A DNA stretch of 45,311 nucleotides from Phlegmacium glaucopus (taxonomy: Eukaryota > Basidiomycota > Agaricomycetes > Agaricales > Cortinariaceae): assembly GCA_015039465.1 (NCBI GenBank), contig MU130319.1, forward strand, positions 90,870 through 136,180. Reading direction: 5' to 3'. Shown one piece after another: positions 9,401 through 22,071 of this stretch; within the stretch, counting starts at the first letter, position 1, and every line of letters starts with the position of its first letter. The translations under genes were made by a program, and so were the position numbers. A model generated the notes under the pieces. The model saw nothing but the letters and a program-made list of their open reading frames with translations. It was not told the origin of the DNA and ran no database searches.

Positions 9401-9895
9401 AAGTGCTATTCAACGGCAAATTGCAATAGTAATACTGACATCCGAATAGGGATTAACTCTCGGATTACGGAGCTGGAAGGTATCCTGGTGATCCCTGCCT
9501 AGATTTATAATTGGTGAAAAGACAACGGAAGGCCGCCCCAACGATTTTGCTTTACCTTTAAATCTGACCCAGGCACTTTTCTTATTCGCAACATTCACAG
9601 TCCATTGCAACGTGTAGCTGGCTGACGTGGCTTCGACCTTTGGTTGGCCATTTTGGTAAAGATAGGCGTGGAAGGATACAGCCTGGGTTGATAGTAGAGA
9701 TCAGGAGATTATGCACGTACCCAAATGTTCGAAGCTCACTGAAGGTTTGATTTTGCCATCTGGGCCTCTGAATGTAAAGCCGTTGGGATGTTCCTGGTTA
9801 GGGTCCTCAGACGCAGTATAATACTCGGTAGAGTCTCCTGCACGAGAAATTCCAATAGGTGGGAAGATTTCTACGCTGTCGTAGGTTTCAGACAT
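6481..9895 (-). CDS. LodA-like oxidase fused to two tandem beta-trefoil-like domains
   Basis: Sixteen exons give an in-frame protein of 869 aa. Exons, 5' to 3': 9740-9895, 9440-9682, 9019-9380, 8729-8970, 8461-8673, 8081-8414, 8013-8014, 7947-7959, 7741-7895, 7468-7685, 7250-7419, 7123-7192, 6916-7074, 6710-6864, 6589-6646, 6481-6540. Residues 1-608 follow the LodA/GoxA family (amino-acid oxidases with cysteine tryptophylquinone): F-P-P-I-G-I-S-R near the start, D-N-D-D-W-Y-D-T, F-P-G-I-E (471-475), G-D-L-T-K ... P-W-Q-A-D-F (Trp 511), C-N-T-H-W-W-P (518-524), then E-T-E-R-T. Residues 612-747 and 748-869 are two homologous units resembling fungal beta-trefoils (lectin or protease-inhibitor folds). 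No signal peptide is evident. The cofactor Cys expected just before F-P-G-I-E appears to be Thr. One donor is GC (after 6916) and one exon has 2 nt. The LodB-like gene lies upstream on the same strand. Confidence 0.85.
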
Positions 9896-12035
9896 GATGG
9901 ACAGTGGATTTCGGGAACAGCAATATCAATATGGAGTCGTCCTTATAAAAAAAAAACTATACAAATCAGTGGTGCTCGAGAATCACAGTTCATTGCAGGG
10001 TGAGAAGCTAGGTTTAAAAGATCTGCCTGGATAGGAAAGTGAACTAATTCAAAATAAAACAATGAGCCCTCTTCGGAGATCACCCGCGAATGAGTTGACT
10101 TACGCCCAATCCCCCGGATGAAGTTTGAGAGGAAGTTGAGGCGCACCCTTTGACCAAAAGATGGACTCGTGTTACTTTTCAGGTCATCTCCGATGGGGAT
10201 CATGCGGTACATAGAAGTTTGGTTTGCGTTATCAAAATAGCCACTATCTGGGACTAGCGGTCGAATCCGTCGACATAAATGATAATACCTTGCTGAATCT
10301 AGGCAATTTAATATGGATTTAATACTAACGTAAACCCCGAGAGCCTACAGTTAGCATCCGTTTTTATGCATAATGCAGCTCTTAAAAGGACCTACCACTT
10401 GATCTGCTTCGTCTTTTAATGGGTTGTTGGTCGTCGGATGGTCATTTTTATATGTACATCAAATAAATACCGGGTGCCTTGATGATTAAAGTCAACCACA
10501 TTCTCTGTTTAAAGTTTAAACAACCTGCCGCAATCAGATTTGTTGCAAAACAAACCTGCTGTAGTAAGATGATTGAGACCAAACAAGTACATGAAAAAGG
10601 TTACTAATACAACATTTCGGTGTCTTTACATAGGAAATTGAGCCATGAACACCGTATTATGTCTCAATATTATTAAATAACAAATACGTAGTTTAGACCC
10701 CGAAGAAACCTTGCTTTAGAGCAAGATAACAGTTTCGAAAGTTCCATCTGACTGGTTTGAGTGGGCCATTGCCTTCAGCACGGCAGATCCGAGTTCTATC
10801 AGATCAAGTGTCGAACAGATATCTTACGATACTAGCTCACTGGCACATCCCCATATCCCCTGTAACGCCATGACTTTTATTTCAGACTTAGCTGATCCAG
10901 GGACATGCGGTTGTGGGCGGGTGGGGGTCGTTCGTGCTCTCCTAGCGCTCTGTAGATGAGAGATTTGGTGGAATGAAAGATGGCGGACATAGGCAGCCAA
11001 ATGTCGGTAACTTCTGCTGTGTTTGAAATAAAATTGGCCTATTCAGAAGCCGACCGGCTAAACCCGATGCTAACCTCAAGTTGTAAAACTCGAGTTCTCA
11101 ATGATATTTCATTACTCAGAACTCGGAATCTCTGTCTTGTCCTTTGTAGTATCACACTAGTAGTGTTACTGGGCAGCCACTATACTGGCGCGCACTATCT
11201 GATCTCATTATCGACGTTCTTTTCCTATTGAATCTGTCTTGAAATAGAACTTACAATTTAAGGGCCTCGACGCTACCTTCCATGAGCAACGTTACATGTG
11301 AGTTCGGAACTAGTACCATGTAGTACCCATGGGAGATGACCCAGATCTAGATACGCGACTCTCTAAAACTATGCTACTTGTGAGTACTCTCTCATAATCC
11401 GCCTTGGTCGGGGGCTACGGGTTTTCGGACAACATGGGAGTTACTAGTAGTAAAAATATTACCAAAATTCAAAAATATCGCGACAGAATTTGGACAAAAT
11501 AATGAGGTCAGAGGGGCCTTTCCTATGTAATGAATTATTGTAGGCTATTTACGAGAAAAGCGGTCAGTTATGCATATGAACAAGGGAATGCCGACTCGTC
11601 CAAGCGCATTTGATGTCCAAAAGGGCCGAGAAGAGCATGAGGCAGCTGTCGAAGGGGACTCGAGGCCATCAATGTATCAACTTCTTAACTTCACCTTGTC
11701 CATCTCGTTTAGTCTTGCCAGACCCTTCTCATAATCTGAAGCACTCATTGGCTTCGTAATCCAGTCTAATCCAGTCTTCATCTTGTGATAAGATTCACTT
11801 CTTTTCAGCAAGGCAGGCTTGAAGCTGATCCTTCTTTAACTAAATTTACTTCTGTAAGTTCTGTAAAGCTGCGTACCCACTTGGTCTCTCGAAAATTATA
11901 TGGGATTTTGGAGTGTTATCAGAGAGAGTCGACTGTAGTACTCGTGTCAAGCTACATAGTCGCTGGTTTCCTAATCACTAGATGCAATTTTGTTTTAGCT
12001 CTGAATACGACCAAGTTTTAGCAAATGGAGGATAT
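9896..12035. other. Intergenic, upstream of the LodA-like gene
   Basis: About 2.1 kb between the LodA-like start and the LodB-like stop, both on the minus strand. It is AT-rich with only short frames lacking protein-like features. It should contain the LodA-like promoter and LodB-like terminator. I see no repeat or RNA gene. Confidence 0.5.
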
Positions 12036-13321
12036 CTAACGCCGTGCAATCCAAAAATCTCCGTCAAACCTCGCCTGACGATAGAAATACTTCTTTTTCA
12101 TTTCGTAGTCCTCCCGCACTCTCAAAAAGAGTTCCCCGATGCTGTCAGATGCTGCGAAAGGCCCCTTCGAGTCGGCGGAATTTAGCCTGCTTCCAATCAA
12201 TTTTCCCACAGAAGAACCCGTGCGGAGGGCTGTTATCATTCCCTGAGATGACAAAGGGTCAAATGCCATGGCGGCGTCACCCACAGCAGTCCAGCACGCA
12301 TTTTCGTCCAATGCAGGTTCCAAGTATGAAGTGCAGGCTGCTGTGCAACGGGGAAAGTTTGAATCTGGATGTGGGCGGTAGTCGTTCCCCTCAATAATCT
12401 GTGATATATGCAGGGTGTCGGTATGCAATAGGTCCAGGAAACCTTCCCGCCTGCGTGCCTGCTTGGAAGACGGATTAGTGTCATCTGTATGATAAACGAC
12501 GATGCGCGTGTTGTTGGATAGCTTCGAAGTATACCACCATCCTGTCTCAGTGGCTTCGATTAGCGTCCGATGATCCTCATCAGGCATGGAGGACGTGAAG
12601 AGTGTGTAGAAAGCGAGAAGAGCATCGTTCTTAAGGGTTTTTGCGCCGAGCTTGACACACACTCAGTTGGAACACGCTTGGCACGAGAATTAGAATTTAC
12701 CCTGCGCGCCAGACATGCCTTTCTTCCAGAGGCATCGACCATCCATTTTGAACGGTATTTTCGCTGCTCATTGGTCTCCAGATCTTCAACGGAGATTATC
12801 CAGCCTTCTGTGTCTCTTTCAACTCCCAGAAATTTTGCCCTCAATACCTTGCTTGAAGGGTCCAAAGGCAAGGGTGTGTCGCCAGTCTCCGTTCCAGCGC
12901 ATACGGATCTAACTGCGTCTCTGAGGGATTCGTCAAATGATGCGCGATCAAGGTGCCAACCCATCCCAAAGGGATTCATGAGGGCGAATGTTTCGCGCAA
13001 CTCCGATGACTCCCAGACGGAAGCATTTCCGGTGATGTTTAGATGTACTCCGCAGGTCGTATCATGAGCAAGTCGGGTCGATATGGTGGGAGAGAGACAA
13101 TGCAAGATGGGGCCGGCTTCTGCGGGAAGTGATTCACCAATCTTTGTAATCTCCGTTATGTTTCTTTGGATATACCAGATAATAGTAGTACCAACCTTGA
13201 ATGAAGCAGGGTTAGCGTTATCGAGTAAAAGAAAGGACCCATTATCTCTCGCGTGGTGAAAAGCCAGGGCAGTTGCGCATCCGGCAGGGCCACCACCAAC
13301 AATGACCACTGAGGGTCGCAT
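12036..13321 (-). CDS. LodB-like FAD-dependent flavoprotein
   Basis: Two exons (12701-13321 and 12036-12650) give 411 aa. The N-terminus has the FAD dinucleotide-binding motif G-G-G-P-A-G-C-A-T-A-L (residues 9-19). Further on are D-A-S-G-R-K before the splice, L-A-R-R-L-G-A-K-T-L-K-N-D across it, G-W-W-Y-T, and the C-terminal flavin motif G-D-A-A-M-A-F-D-P-L-S-S-Q-G-M. This is the halogenase/geranylgeranyl-reductase-like flavoprotein superfamily that includes LodB, GoxB and QhpG, which help form quinone cofactors in partner proteins. The proposed role as maturase of the neighbouring LodA-like protein is inference from family and position. It could instead be a tailoring monooxygenase for the polyketide. 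The intron starts GTAAAT and ends TCAAG; splicing it restores the family sequence. Confidence 0.75.
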
Positions 13322-13757
13322 TAGACAGAAGGTTGGTGGGTGAGGGCCTGGGGTACATACCGTCGTATGCTTTCTCGGCGTGCATGGCAGTCAGACTGCC
13401 CAGACGTTTCCCTCTATGAGGTGACGGCTGCTTTACATAAAGTCTTGTCTAAAAGACCGAATGCCGTTTCTTTTGACTTTCTGAGTCCAAAAGACGGCAA
13501 GAAAGACGTGGGAAATGGCTGTAGTTTGGCGATAGATCAGATGCCATCAGTCCCCCAGACTGGTCCGAGGCAGATTTTGTCACCTGTCTGCCTTACGGAG
13601 TTCACGGAGGGGTCTTGGCCACTTATGATCCGAAAATGATCGAAGGAATCAAACCCCACGACATCCCCCGTAAAACCGTCACTCGCAAAAAGTTAACCGC
13701 TCAGTGTGTAAGTATAAGACGCTTCAAGATGAAATTTGTTCAATCGTTAACAGTAAA
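13322..13757. promoter_or_regulatory. Divergent intergenic region, LodB-like / SDR
   Basis: The 436 bp between two head-to-head starts must hold both promoters. The SDR start at 13758 follows an A-rich leader. I see no recognisable operator, so shared control is only inferred from the arrangement. Confidence 0.45.
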
Positions 13758-14622
13758 ATGTCTCTCGCTGGAAAAGTCGCTATCGTCACTGGTTCCTCCC
13801 GATCCATTGGTGCAGAAATCGCAAAAGACCTCGCAAAGAACGGTGCCAACGTTGTAGTCAACTACGCCGCCAACGCTACAGCTGCAGATGAGGTAGTGTC
13901 CTTTATCAACGCGCAGGGTGTTGGAAGGGCTGTTGCATGCAAGGCGGATGTATCCTCCATCGCTGGCTCCAACTCTCTCCTCACAGCCACTCTCAAGGAA
14001 TTTGGCCGTATCGATATCCTCGTCTTGAATGCAGGAATCATGGGCAGCAAACTCATCGCTGACGTTGATGAGCAATTCTACGACTCTCACTTCGCCATCA
14101 ACGTCAAGGGCCCACTTTTCCTCGTCAAGGCTGCTGCACCACTCCTTCCAGACGGTTAGTCTAAAACTTGTCAATTTCCAATATGTGGATATTAAACCAT
14201 TCCAATCTATTAGGCGGTCGGATAGTATTCCTCTCAACCTCATTGACTGTCGCAACGACCGTCTTACCAAATTCAGTCGTGTATGTCGCTTCGAAGGGAG
14301 CTATTGAACAGGCAGCCCGTGCTCTGGCAAAAGACCTCGGTGCCAGAGGAATAACCGTGAACACTGTCTCTCCTGGTCCCACCGATACACCGCTCTTCCG
14401 AGCTGGCAAACCCGAACCAGTCATCAACTTCATCGCAGGTCTCCACCCCTCTAAACGCATCGGTAAACCAGAAGAAATCGCCCCCGTAGTCACTTTCTTA
14501 GCCAGCCCAGCGGCTTCCTGGGTGAATGGTCAAAACATTCCGGTCAACGGTGTAAGTGTTGCACACCTCTCCCATTTTCCCACTGCTAACGCTGTACGAT
14601 CACTTAGGGCTTTACTGTATAA
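13758..14622 (+). CDS. Short-chain dehydrogenase/reductase (ketoreductase-like)
   Basis: Three exons (13758-14154, 14214-14551, 14608-14622) give 249 aa, the usual length for classical SDRs. Visible features: the Rossmann motif T-G-S-S-R-S-I-G near residue 10, N-A-G (in L-N-A-G-I-M), the catalytic Ser in S-T-S-L-T, the Y-x-x-x-K pair as Y-V-A-S-K, and the P-G-P-T-D-T motif. It resembles 3-ketoacyl-ACP reductase / versicolorin-reductase type enzymes and should use NAD(P)H to reduce a carbonyl. The last exon encodes only G-F-T-V. It converges on the PKS and is divergent from the LodB-like gene, so reduction of a polyketide intermediate is plausible but unproven. The start was chosen at M-S-L-A-G-K, the typical SDR opening. 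Confidence 0.92.
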
Positions 14623-15340
14623 GTCTAATCATAGTTGTATTACCTTACTCACCCCAATGATCATCATTTCATCTTTAATGCTGTGACTTGTTACTTTTTT
14701 TCGCAAGTAGAACTGGATCAACGAGCTTGTGCGATACAATGTAAATTGATGATATTGGCGTCAAAGCGGCTTTGCCTTGGAGATTGTAGGGAGGCTTACT
14801 AACAAGGAACCTTGTTTACAAAATTATGAGCTCGAAACGGTTATGCTTGAGTGATGGATGGTCTGCGGTGCTGAATACATAGTGTGACCTATACCCAGCA
14901 GAGTAGAAGATACACAACGAATATATTGACAATGGCGCAGCCTTATTTACCATTCCAATGCATAAGGTACTGTCACTACAAGTAAAAGATGATGCATCAA
15001 CGCCTGTACTCACAGATAGGACAAAAGCAATGAAAGTTATGCATCAGAACAGGTAGAATCAGACAGTCCAGCGAGACCCTTCCCCCCCAAAAAAAAAAAA
15101 GCCGTGCGAGATAATTCCTTTGTCTCACATATGTACCGCCAAGCAATTTCAGAGACGGACTAATATCACGGCGAATACGATTAATTTATTGGAGGTACCA
15201 ACTCGGGAAGATTTTGTACTTAATCCACCTGTCCAACTCTAAGAAAAATGATGTATATCGACCGATAAATATAAGATAACCCCATGATTATTGCGCGCCA
15301 TGTCGATGTATGTTTATTCCGTTGCATAAAACCGTTAAAT
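14623..15340. other. Convergent intergenic region, SDR / PKS
   Basis: About 720 bp between two 3' ends. It contains a C-run followed by an A-run around 15083-15101. No gene-like frame is seen; it probably holds both 3' UTRs. Confidence 0.5.
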
Positions 15341-18300
15341 TCATAAAGCTCCGCCCAGGTACTCACAACCCTCTAGCATACAACGCGATACTTCTTTAAT
15401 CTAAGGAAGAGAGTCGTCAGACCGCCGATACAAACAATAAAGGACAATGGGTGACTCACATTTGCTATTGCGAAGGGCTCGAAATGGTTACCAGGAATAT
15501 CCCATGACTTGATGCTTGCGGCTACTAATGACTCCCACTCCGCAATGACTTGACGTGGGTTGGTGCGATCCGCAAGCCAGACTGGGATAGACACTCCTTG
15601 TGCTTTCAAACCTTCCTTCGATCTTAGAATCGCGAGTTTAGGATAACGACCTCCACCTGCTAGAGGATCGTAAAAACCGAGCATGTGAGAATTGAGCTGG
15701 AATTGTTTCTTGATCAACTTCGAGATCTCAGACTTCGAGGACGGCGAGCTAGAACTGACGACGGTCTCAATGAGTGATTCAGACAAAGGGACATGGTTAA
15801 CAGGGCATGGCGAATCGATTAGGAGCACGCCTTGGACTTCCCGGCCTTCCGCAAGTAGCTGACGAGCAGCTTCGAATGCAACTACCCCACCAAAAGACCA
15901 TCCTACGTTCGAGATATTGAGTGAGTGAATGATGACCAAACTTAAAATCTACACACCTCCAATAATAATTGGACCCGATGACGTCTTGCGCATCAATGCA
16001 GCGTATTCAGAGGCCATCGACTTTAAGTCCTTCCATCCTTCACCCGTAGAGAATTTCGGGTTATATATTCCCCAAACGTCACGATCAAGGGAAGAGATGG
16101 ACTGATAGTAATTTACCAAGCCACTACCGTCGTGAATCAGAAATAAAGGCGGTTTCTGAGAGCTGGGCACGCTTTGTATAGGTACGGGAAGGGAACCAAA
16201 AGACAGGAGAGACGTAACAGGCCGAGGAGGCTCGGAAGGTGCAACCAACTTTGCTTTACTAGGCTTCTTCTTGTTTTGCCTGAGGTCATCGATGAACTCT
16301 TGAATGGCGCGCATCGTAGTGTGGAGGGTGAATAGATTCTGAGGAAGCTCCAATGAAAGCTCGCTTGAGAGGGCATGGAGCGCCTCAATCGAAGTGAGAG
16401 AATCCAAGCCGAGATCTTCAAGCTCGATGTCGTCCTTCATATCCTGGACTTCTCCACCCAAAACAGATGCCATGATCCCCTTCACGTCCACTTCGTCGTC
16501 ACCAGCTGCACTAGCTACTTGGGTCGCATCTGGGTCAACAAATGAATCCGAAGAGTCCGGAAGGCGAGATTCCACCAGCAAAGCGCCTGATGGCTGTTTT
16601 GAAGCAACATGGGCTATGATCTCGCCGGGTGTATGGAAGCTTGAAAGTGTATATGCGTCGAGATTGCTATCTGGGAACGAAGACTGAAGTTTGCCGAAGA
16701 TTTCGATACTCATCAGGGAGTCGACGCCTAGGGCGACAAGGTCCGCTGACAACTTCAGGGAAGAGGGTGAAATGTCGCACGTTTCGGCGATGATGGAGAG
16801 GATACTGGAGCGGACGACATCTCCGCTCTGCAAAGATACCTGACCGGTCTTAGGCAGAGAAGGCACCGACACAATTCGTGATTTGGATGCAGTCGACGAA
16901 CTGGAAGGCTTGGACGAAGTTGGATTTTCCGCTACACGCGCTGTGGGCTTTCCAAGTACACGTTTGAAGCTAGCAAGACGAACTTTACGGAAGTGCATCC
17001 GTTTGAAGTGCGCCACGATGGTTTGCGGAGAATCCAGCGTGAATGCATACGCCTCTGCAACTATGACCCCTTCCTCTGGAACCCAAGCATTCCGTACGTA
17101 CACACCAAATGGTTTATCGAGGTCCAATACGTCAGGAATGACCTTGACAGAGTCCACCTGACTGCATATGAACGCATCACCAGAGTTACCCTGCATGTTC
17201 GCAATGAAACCTGCGACATGAAGCATAGTGTCCATCCAGACAGGGTGGTACACGAATTTGCCTGGCGTCAGTTGGTAAGGCACTTTGACAAACGCGTAGG
17301 CTTCGTGTCCGTTGGGGTGGATCGTTATTGACTTGATGGATTGGTACTTCTTGGAGTATACAACGACAGCTGGGAAAATCAATTCATAAATGGTGCGCGT
17401 GGAGATAGTTTCTGCGTCTGGATGTCCCATGATAGTGGCGACCTCTCTATGCAGGATGGGCTGATAATACTGGAGCTTCTTCGCGGTCTTAGCAGTGCTC
17501 TGGTATGAGAACTGACCGAAACAATGCACAGTTTCGTCGGAGGAGCTTGGAGAACGTGAAGCCACAGTGAATGACCCGCTATCGCTGTTTGTGTGTGTGA
17601 TCCTGGTGCAAACTATACGATCATCGTTCTCGCCATAAATGAGGGGCTTAGCATAGTCGATGGATCGAAGAAGGATAACGTCGTCATCACGTTTAATGTC
17701 CAGATATTTGCTCGTAAGTCGGGCACCTGAGAGGGCAAGCTCATGGTAAACTGATGCTGGGCAGAGCGGGTGTTCGCCAACTTTATGGCCAGTGATGAAT
17801 GGCGCCAGGAGTTCGAGAGGACATTCGAAGAGGCCAACCTTTCCATTCTCGGTTGTTGGCCGTTGAACCCATGAACCAATTAGGGAGAATTCAGTGATGC
17901 CATCAGCCGGATTACGTTGATCTGACTCAATGGGTGCTGCAACTCCCCCTTCTTCGAAATCGACCCAGAAACTGGTTTTTTCGAAAGGATACGAGGGGAG
18001 ATCCGAACAAATTGGATCCACATATTCAAATACATTACGCCACTTCAGAGGCATGCCAGCAGTATACATCGCTGCTAAAGAGGTCGTTATTGTGGCCCAA
18101 GGATTTTGATTCATGCGGATAGATGCTCCAAGGAGAGGGTTCTTGGCGGCAACTATGGTATTCGCCTTTATCATTGGGAGTGTTGTGGGATGCGGTCCAA
18201 TTTCTATGAAACAGTTTATGGCGGCAAGCGCAGGATCCTGTATGAGGGCTTCAAGTCCTTTGGTGAATTGAACGGGCTGGACGCAATGACGTGTGAAGTA

Positions 18301-21300
18301 ATCCGCCGTGAAAAACTCAGAATCGCCAGGATAGACTACGGTACCAGTCACATTCGAGACGATCGGAATCTTGGGAGGTCGAAGCTTGACTTTCTCTGCT
18401 ACTGCCGTCAGATCAGACGATAGGGTAAGCATAGCATCGGTGTGGTAGGCATAAGGTACCGTCAGGATGACATTCTTGCATCGGACTTCGGAGTCGAGAT
18501 GTGCTTTAAACGCTGCCAGGTCCTTAAGCGGACCGCCAACGACACTGTCAACGGGACTATTGAAGCAGGAGATCGAGAGATTGGCAAAGGAAGGAGAAGA
18601 ACGCAAAGCATTCTGTGTATCACCGGGACCTAAGTTGACAGCCATCATACCCGTTGCGTCGGCGGCGCATTTCTGGACCATGAAACGAACACGCGAGGCC
18701 ACAATGAAAAGCGCGCTCTTCAGTTTCAAAACACCTGCAATAACTAGGGCGGCGTATTCGCCAACACTGCAGACACATTTTTCAATCACTTCAGATTTCG
18801 CACTTGTCAGCTGAAAACTTACCTATGACCAACGACAGCAGCTGGTTCCAATCCCCAAGATAACCACAACTGTGCAAGCGAATATTCCAACGCAAATAGG
18901 GCAGCTTGATATGCCTCCAATTCCTCAGATTCGGTCAAATTGCTGGAGTCGCCCTCGGCCGTGATGATTGGCAAAACCCCGGGGAATCCCATTTTGACGA
19001 GGAGTTCATGGCAGACATCGATGTGTTTCTTAAATAACGGGATGGATGCGTAAAGAGCTTTTCCCATGCCAAGGTATTGGCCACCTTGACCAGAGAAGAC
19101 GAAAATAGCCTTGTTAGAATCGATTGTCTTCACTTGCTGGATGGTTGCTGCTCGCAATTTCGCAACAAGTTCGTCGTGAGTAGACGCAGTGACGGCAAGA
19201 CGATGGTCATATATTTGCCTACGAGCGGTTGAAGTGTAAGCGGTGTTGAGAATGTTGATATCCTTGTTTCGTGGATCCTCCAAGAATGCGACATAAACAT
19301 CTCTAAGTTTAGTGACAGCCACTTGATCCTTCGCTGATAAACCGAACAAAAATGGAACGGACTCTCGTTCGGCTCTCGTCGACGTTGAAAATTCCTCCAA
19401 TAAGAGTGCGGCATTAGACCCAGCTGCACCGAAGTTATTGAGTATTGCCAGGCGAGGCTTGCCCTCGCGTGCTGGTGACCAGAATGTGTTGTTACGATCA
19501 AGAACAGTATTGTCTGATTCAAGCGGCGCAATACGAGGGTTAAGGTTCTTCAACGAGATGAGGCGGGGGATGGTCTTATGTCGAAGCATGAGAAGGAGTT
19601 TAGCAAGACTGGCGGCTCCGGAGGCAGCCTCAAGATGACCGATGTTGGCTTTCACCGTGGTTATATGAAGTGGGTTCTCGGCAGAGCGTTTGATAGCAAA
19701 TGCACCTCTGATACTCTCTAGCTCATTTGTGTCACCTGCCTGTGTGCCGGTTCCATGTGCTTCCACAACGTTGATGAAACTAGGATCGACGCCAGTGCGC
19801 TTCAGGATGTTATCAAAGAGCGCCATTTGTGTAGGAGCATGGGGATGGGTAATTGAATGTGCGTTGCCCGATTGGTTGATCTCAACACCACGGATGACTC
19901 CAAGGATTTTGTCGTTCTCCTTGATTGCATCGGAGAGTTTCTTCAGGACAAAGATACCACATCCTTCGCTGCGAGAATATCCATCCGCAGATGCGTCGAA
20001 CGCCTTGCATTGACCAGTAGGACTGAGGAAGTGTCCTCTATCCAACCCAATCATCATCTTCAGAACAGAACGCTCGTCAGTAAAGTGTGATTACTAAATA
20101 CATCAGGAATAACATACATCTGGACTGCTAATGACATTGACACCACCAGCCATGGCGGCAGTGCAGTCGCCATTTCGTAAAGCTCGGCAAGCTTGATAAA
20201 TTGTGACAAGGGAGGAAGAGCATGCTGTGTCCGTAACTATGGATGGCCCGCTAAGTTTCATTGTATACGAGATTCGTCCGCTCAAGAACGCTCTCAGTGT
20301 GCCTATCGAAAATGGACAAGAATTTAGCGAAAGAAATCGTTAGGAAAGAGATAGAGGGATACCAGTGCTATAATAAACATCTATGGAATTTCTTAAATTC
20401 TGCACATAGTCGTCTGTGGCAACACCGATGTAGCAGCCGAGAGTATCTTGTTGGAAAGTCGGCGTTGCATTAGGAACATAGCCCGCATCTTCAAGCGCCT
20501 CGTATGCGGTTTGCAAGACTATCCTTTGTTGGGGATCCATACTCTTTGCTTCGCGTGGAGAGATGCGGAAAAACTTGTTGTCGAAAAGGCTTGGGTCTTC
20601 CATGAAGTTACCAGTATGAGCCTTCATCGCGCGTGCAGACTTCGGATCCTTGGGGTTATTGTACGCAGATACGTTAAAGCGTCGCGAAGGGATCTGAGAA
20701 TATACATTTATTAAGAGCTTATACTTTATTGACGAAGCGTGAAACAAACCTCAGAGACAGTGTTAATGCCCTGCTCGAGAAGTTCCCATAACTTTTCAGC
20801 GTTCGGAGCTCCAGGCATATTGACTGCCATTCCAACGACGGCGATGGCTTCTTGGGAGCTTTTATTGATAGGTCCTTCGTTCATCATTGCGTTGGTAGTT
20901 ATAACAGCACGCTCGCCAAAGGCTCTTGTCAGAGGCCGTGCCAGTCCAGTACCAGGGCCAAATTGGATGAGGTTGGTCACGGCACCTGGAGGCACGGCGG
21001 ACACGATGGATGCCGTAACTTTGTGCCAATTGACAGGCTGCGTCAAGATCATATCAAGGATCAATGCAGCCAGCGGCGCGCAACCGGAGAGATCCACTAT
21101 TTCTCCGGTAAAGGTGTTTCGCAGCGGTGCCTTTAGATCAGGGACGCGGATGTGTCGACGATCTATATCAAGGAGAACCTGAAGTTTGACGCCATTCTCG
21201 TGAGTGGTCGTGTGATAGAGGCTGTCTATATCGGTCTTGTAAATTTGGGCGGTATCGGGTAATGTTGTCAAAAAGGATGCGAGATTGTCAGGCCGGGCAG

Positions 21301-22071
21301 AAACTGTTATGCAAGCCTCGTCTGTGACAGCAGTCAAGGCCACGACATCCCTGTCTGGATGCTAAAAAAAGCGAAATGAGCAAGAAAACATTTACAATTA
21401 GAAACACAACGCACGTCTTTGTGGTACTTAGAAATATAGTTGGATACTGTTGCGCTGTCCAGCCCAATAACGACTTGACTCCACGGTTCTCCGTGCCATT
21501 TCATGGCAACGTTTGATGATTCTAAAGCAGCGATTCGGTACTGTTGAGATCGCACTCCTATCCAGATTGCTAGTCGATAAAGTTCTACGGCGTGGGTGAG
21601 GTAGGCAAGTGCTGTCTGAGACGACGCTACAAGAGAAGCGGCGAGGACACCAGATGAAAAACCAGCAATTCCAACTTGGAGGTCGACATTCGTCGTTAAG
21701 ATGTCGGTAAAGGGGGTAAGTGAGTCGGTGGTTGATGCGGTGGACTCGACATATGCCAGATAACGAAGAGATTGGATGAGGAAGAGTGTCGTCCCTGATA
21801 TCACAGAGTTGTTGTCATAACGATTTGTTGGTAGGCTAAGAAGCGATTCGGGGTCGGGGAAATCGGCAGGGTCGAGGTTGATTCCAGCAAGCTCGGTTGA
21901 TTTCAGGGAAGAGAGTTCCTGTTGAAATGCTCCATAGCAAGTCTTCAGGAGGAGCGATCCCAGCACACCGGAAGCGTCATTACGAGCTTGTTGGCGTGAA
22001 GCAATAGACTTGGCGGCTTGAGTGCCTTGTCCTGCAAAAACAGGAATGTTTACAGTTGTAAGAGACGCCAT
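15341..22071 (-). CDS. Non-reducing polyketide synthase SAT-KS-AT-PT-ACP-ACP-TE (orsellinate type)
   Basis: Eight exons: 21415-22071, 20750-21361, 20363-20693, 20118-20302, 18823-20057, 15957-18766, 15460-15902, 15341-15400. They encode 2110 aa. Domain order: SAT (V-F-A-G-Q-G-T-Q; nucleophile region G-F-S-S-G, Ser where many fungal SATs have Cys); KS with D-T-A-C-S-S-S (Cys about 561), E-A-H-G-T-G-T and N-I-G-H; AT with G-Q-G-G-Q-Y and G-H-S-V-G-E-Y split by an intron (Ser about 1007); product template with catalytic His (G-H-K-V-G-E-H, about 1334) and Asp (V-W-M-D-T-M, about 1519); two ACPs with G-V-D-S-L (Ser about 1690) and G-L-D-S-L (about 1796); and a thioesterase with G-W-S-F-G-G and a late G-N-H-F-E-P-F histidine. 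There are no KR, DH, ER or methyltransferase domains. Basidiomycete enzymes of this layout make orsellinic acid or close relatives; the product here is inferred. The start chosen is M-A-S-L-T-T just before the SAT motif. Confidence 0.95.

Noticed and set aside
12650..12700. Apparent frameshift in an AC/GT dinucleotide run of the LodB-like gene
   Set aside because: A 50-nt intron starting GTAAAT and ending TCAAG removes the run and restores the family sequence L-A-R-R-L-G-A-K, so the gene is intact.
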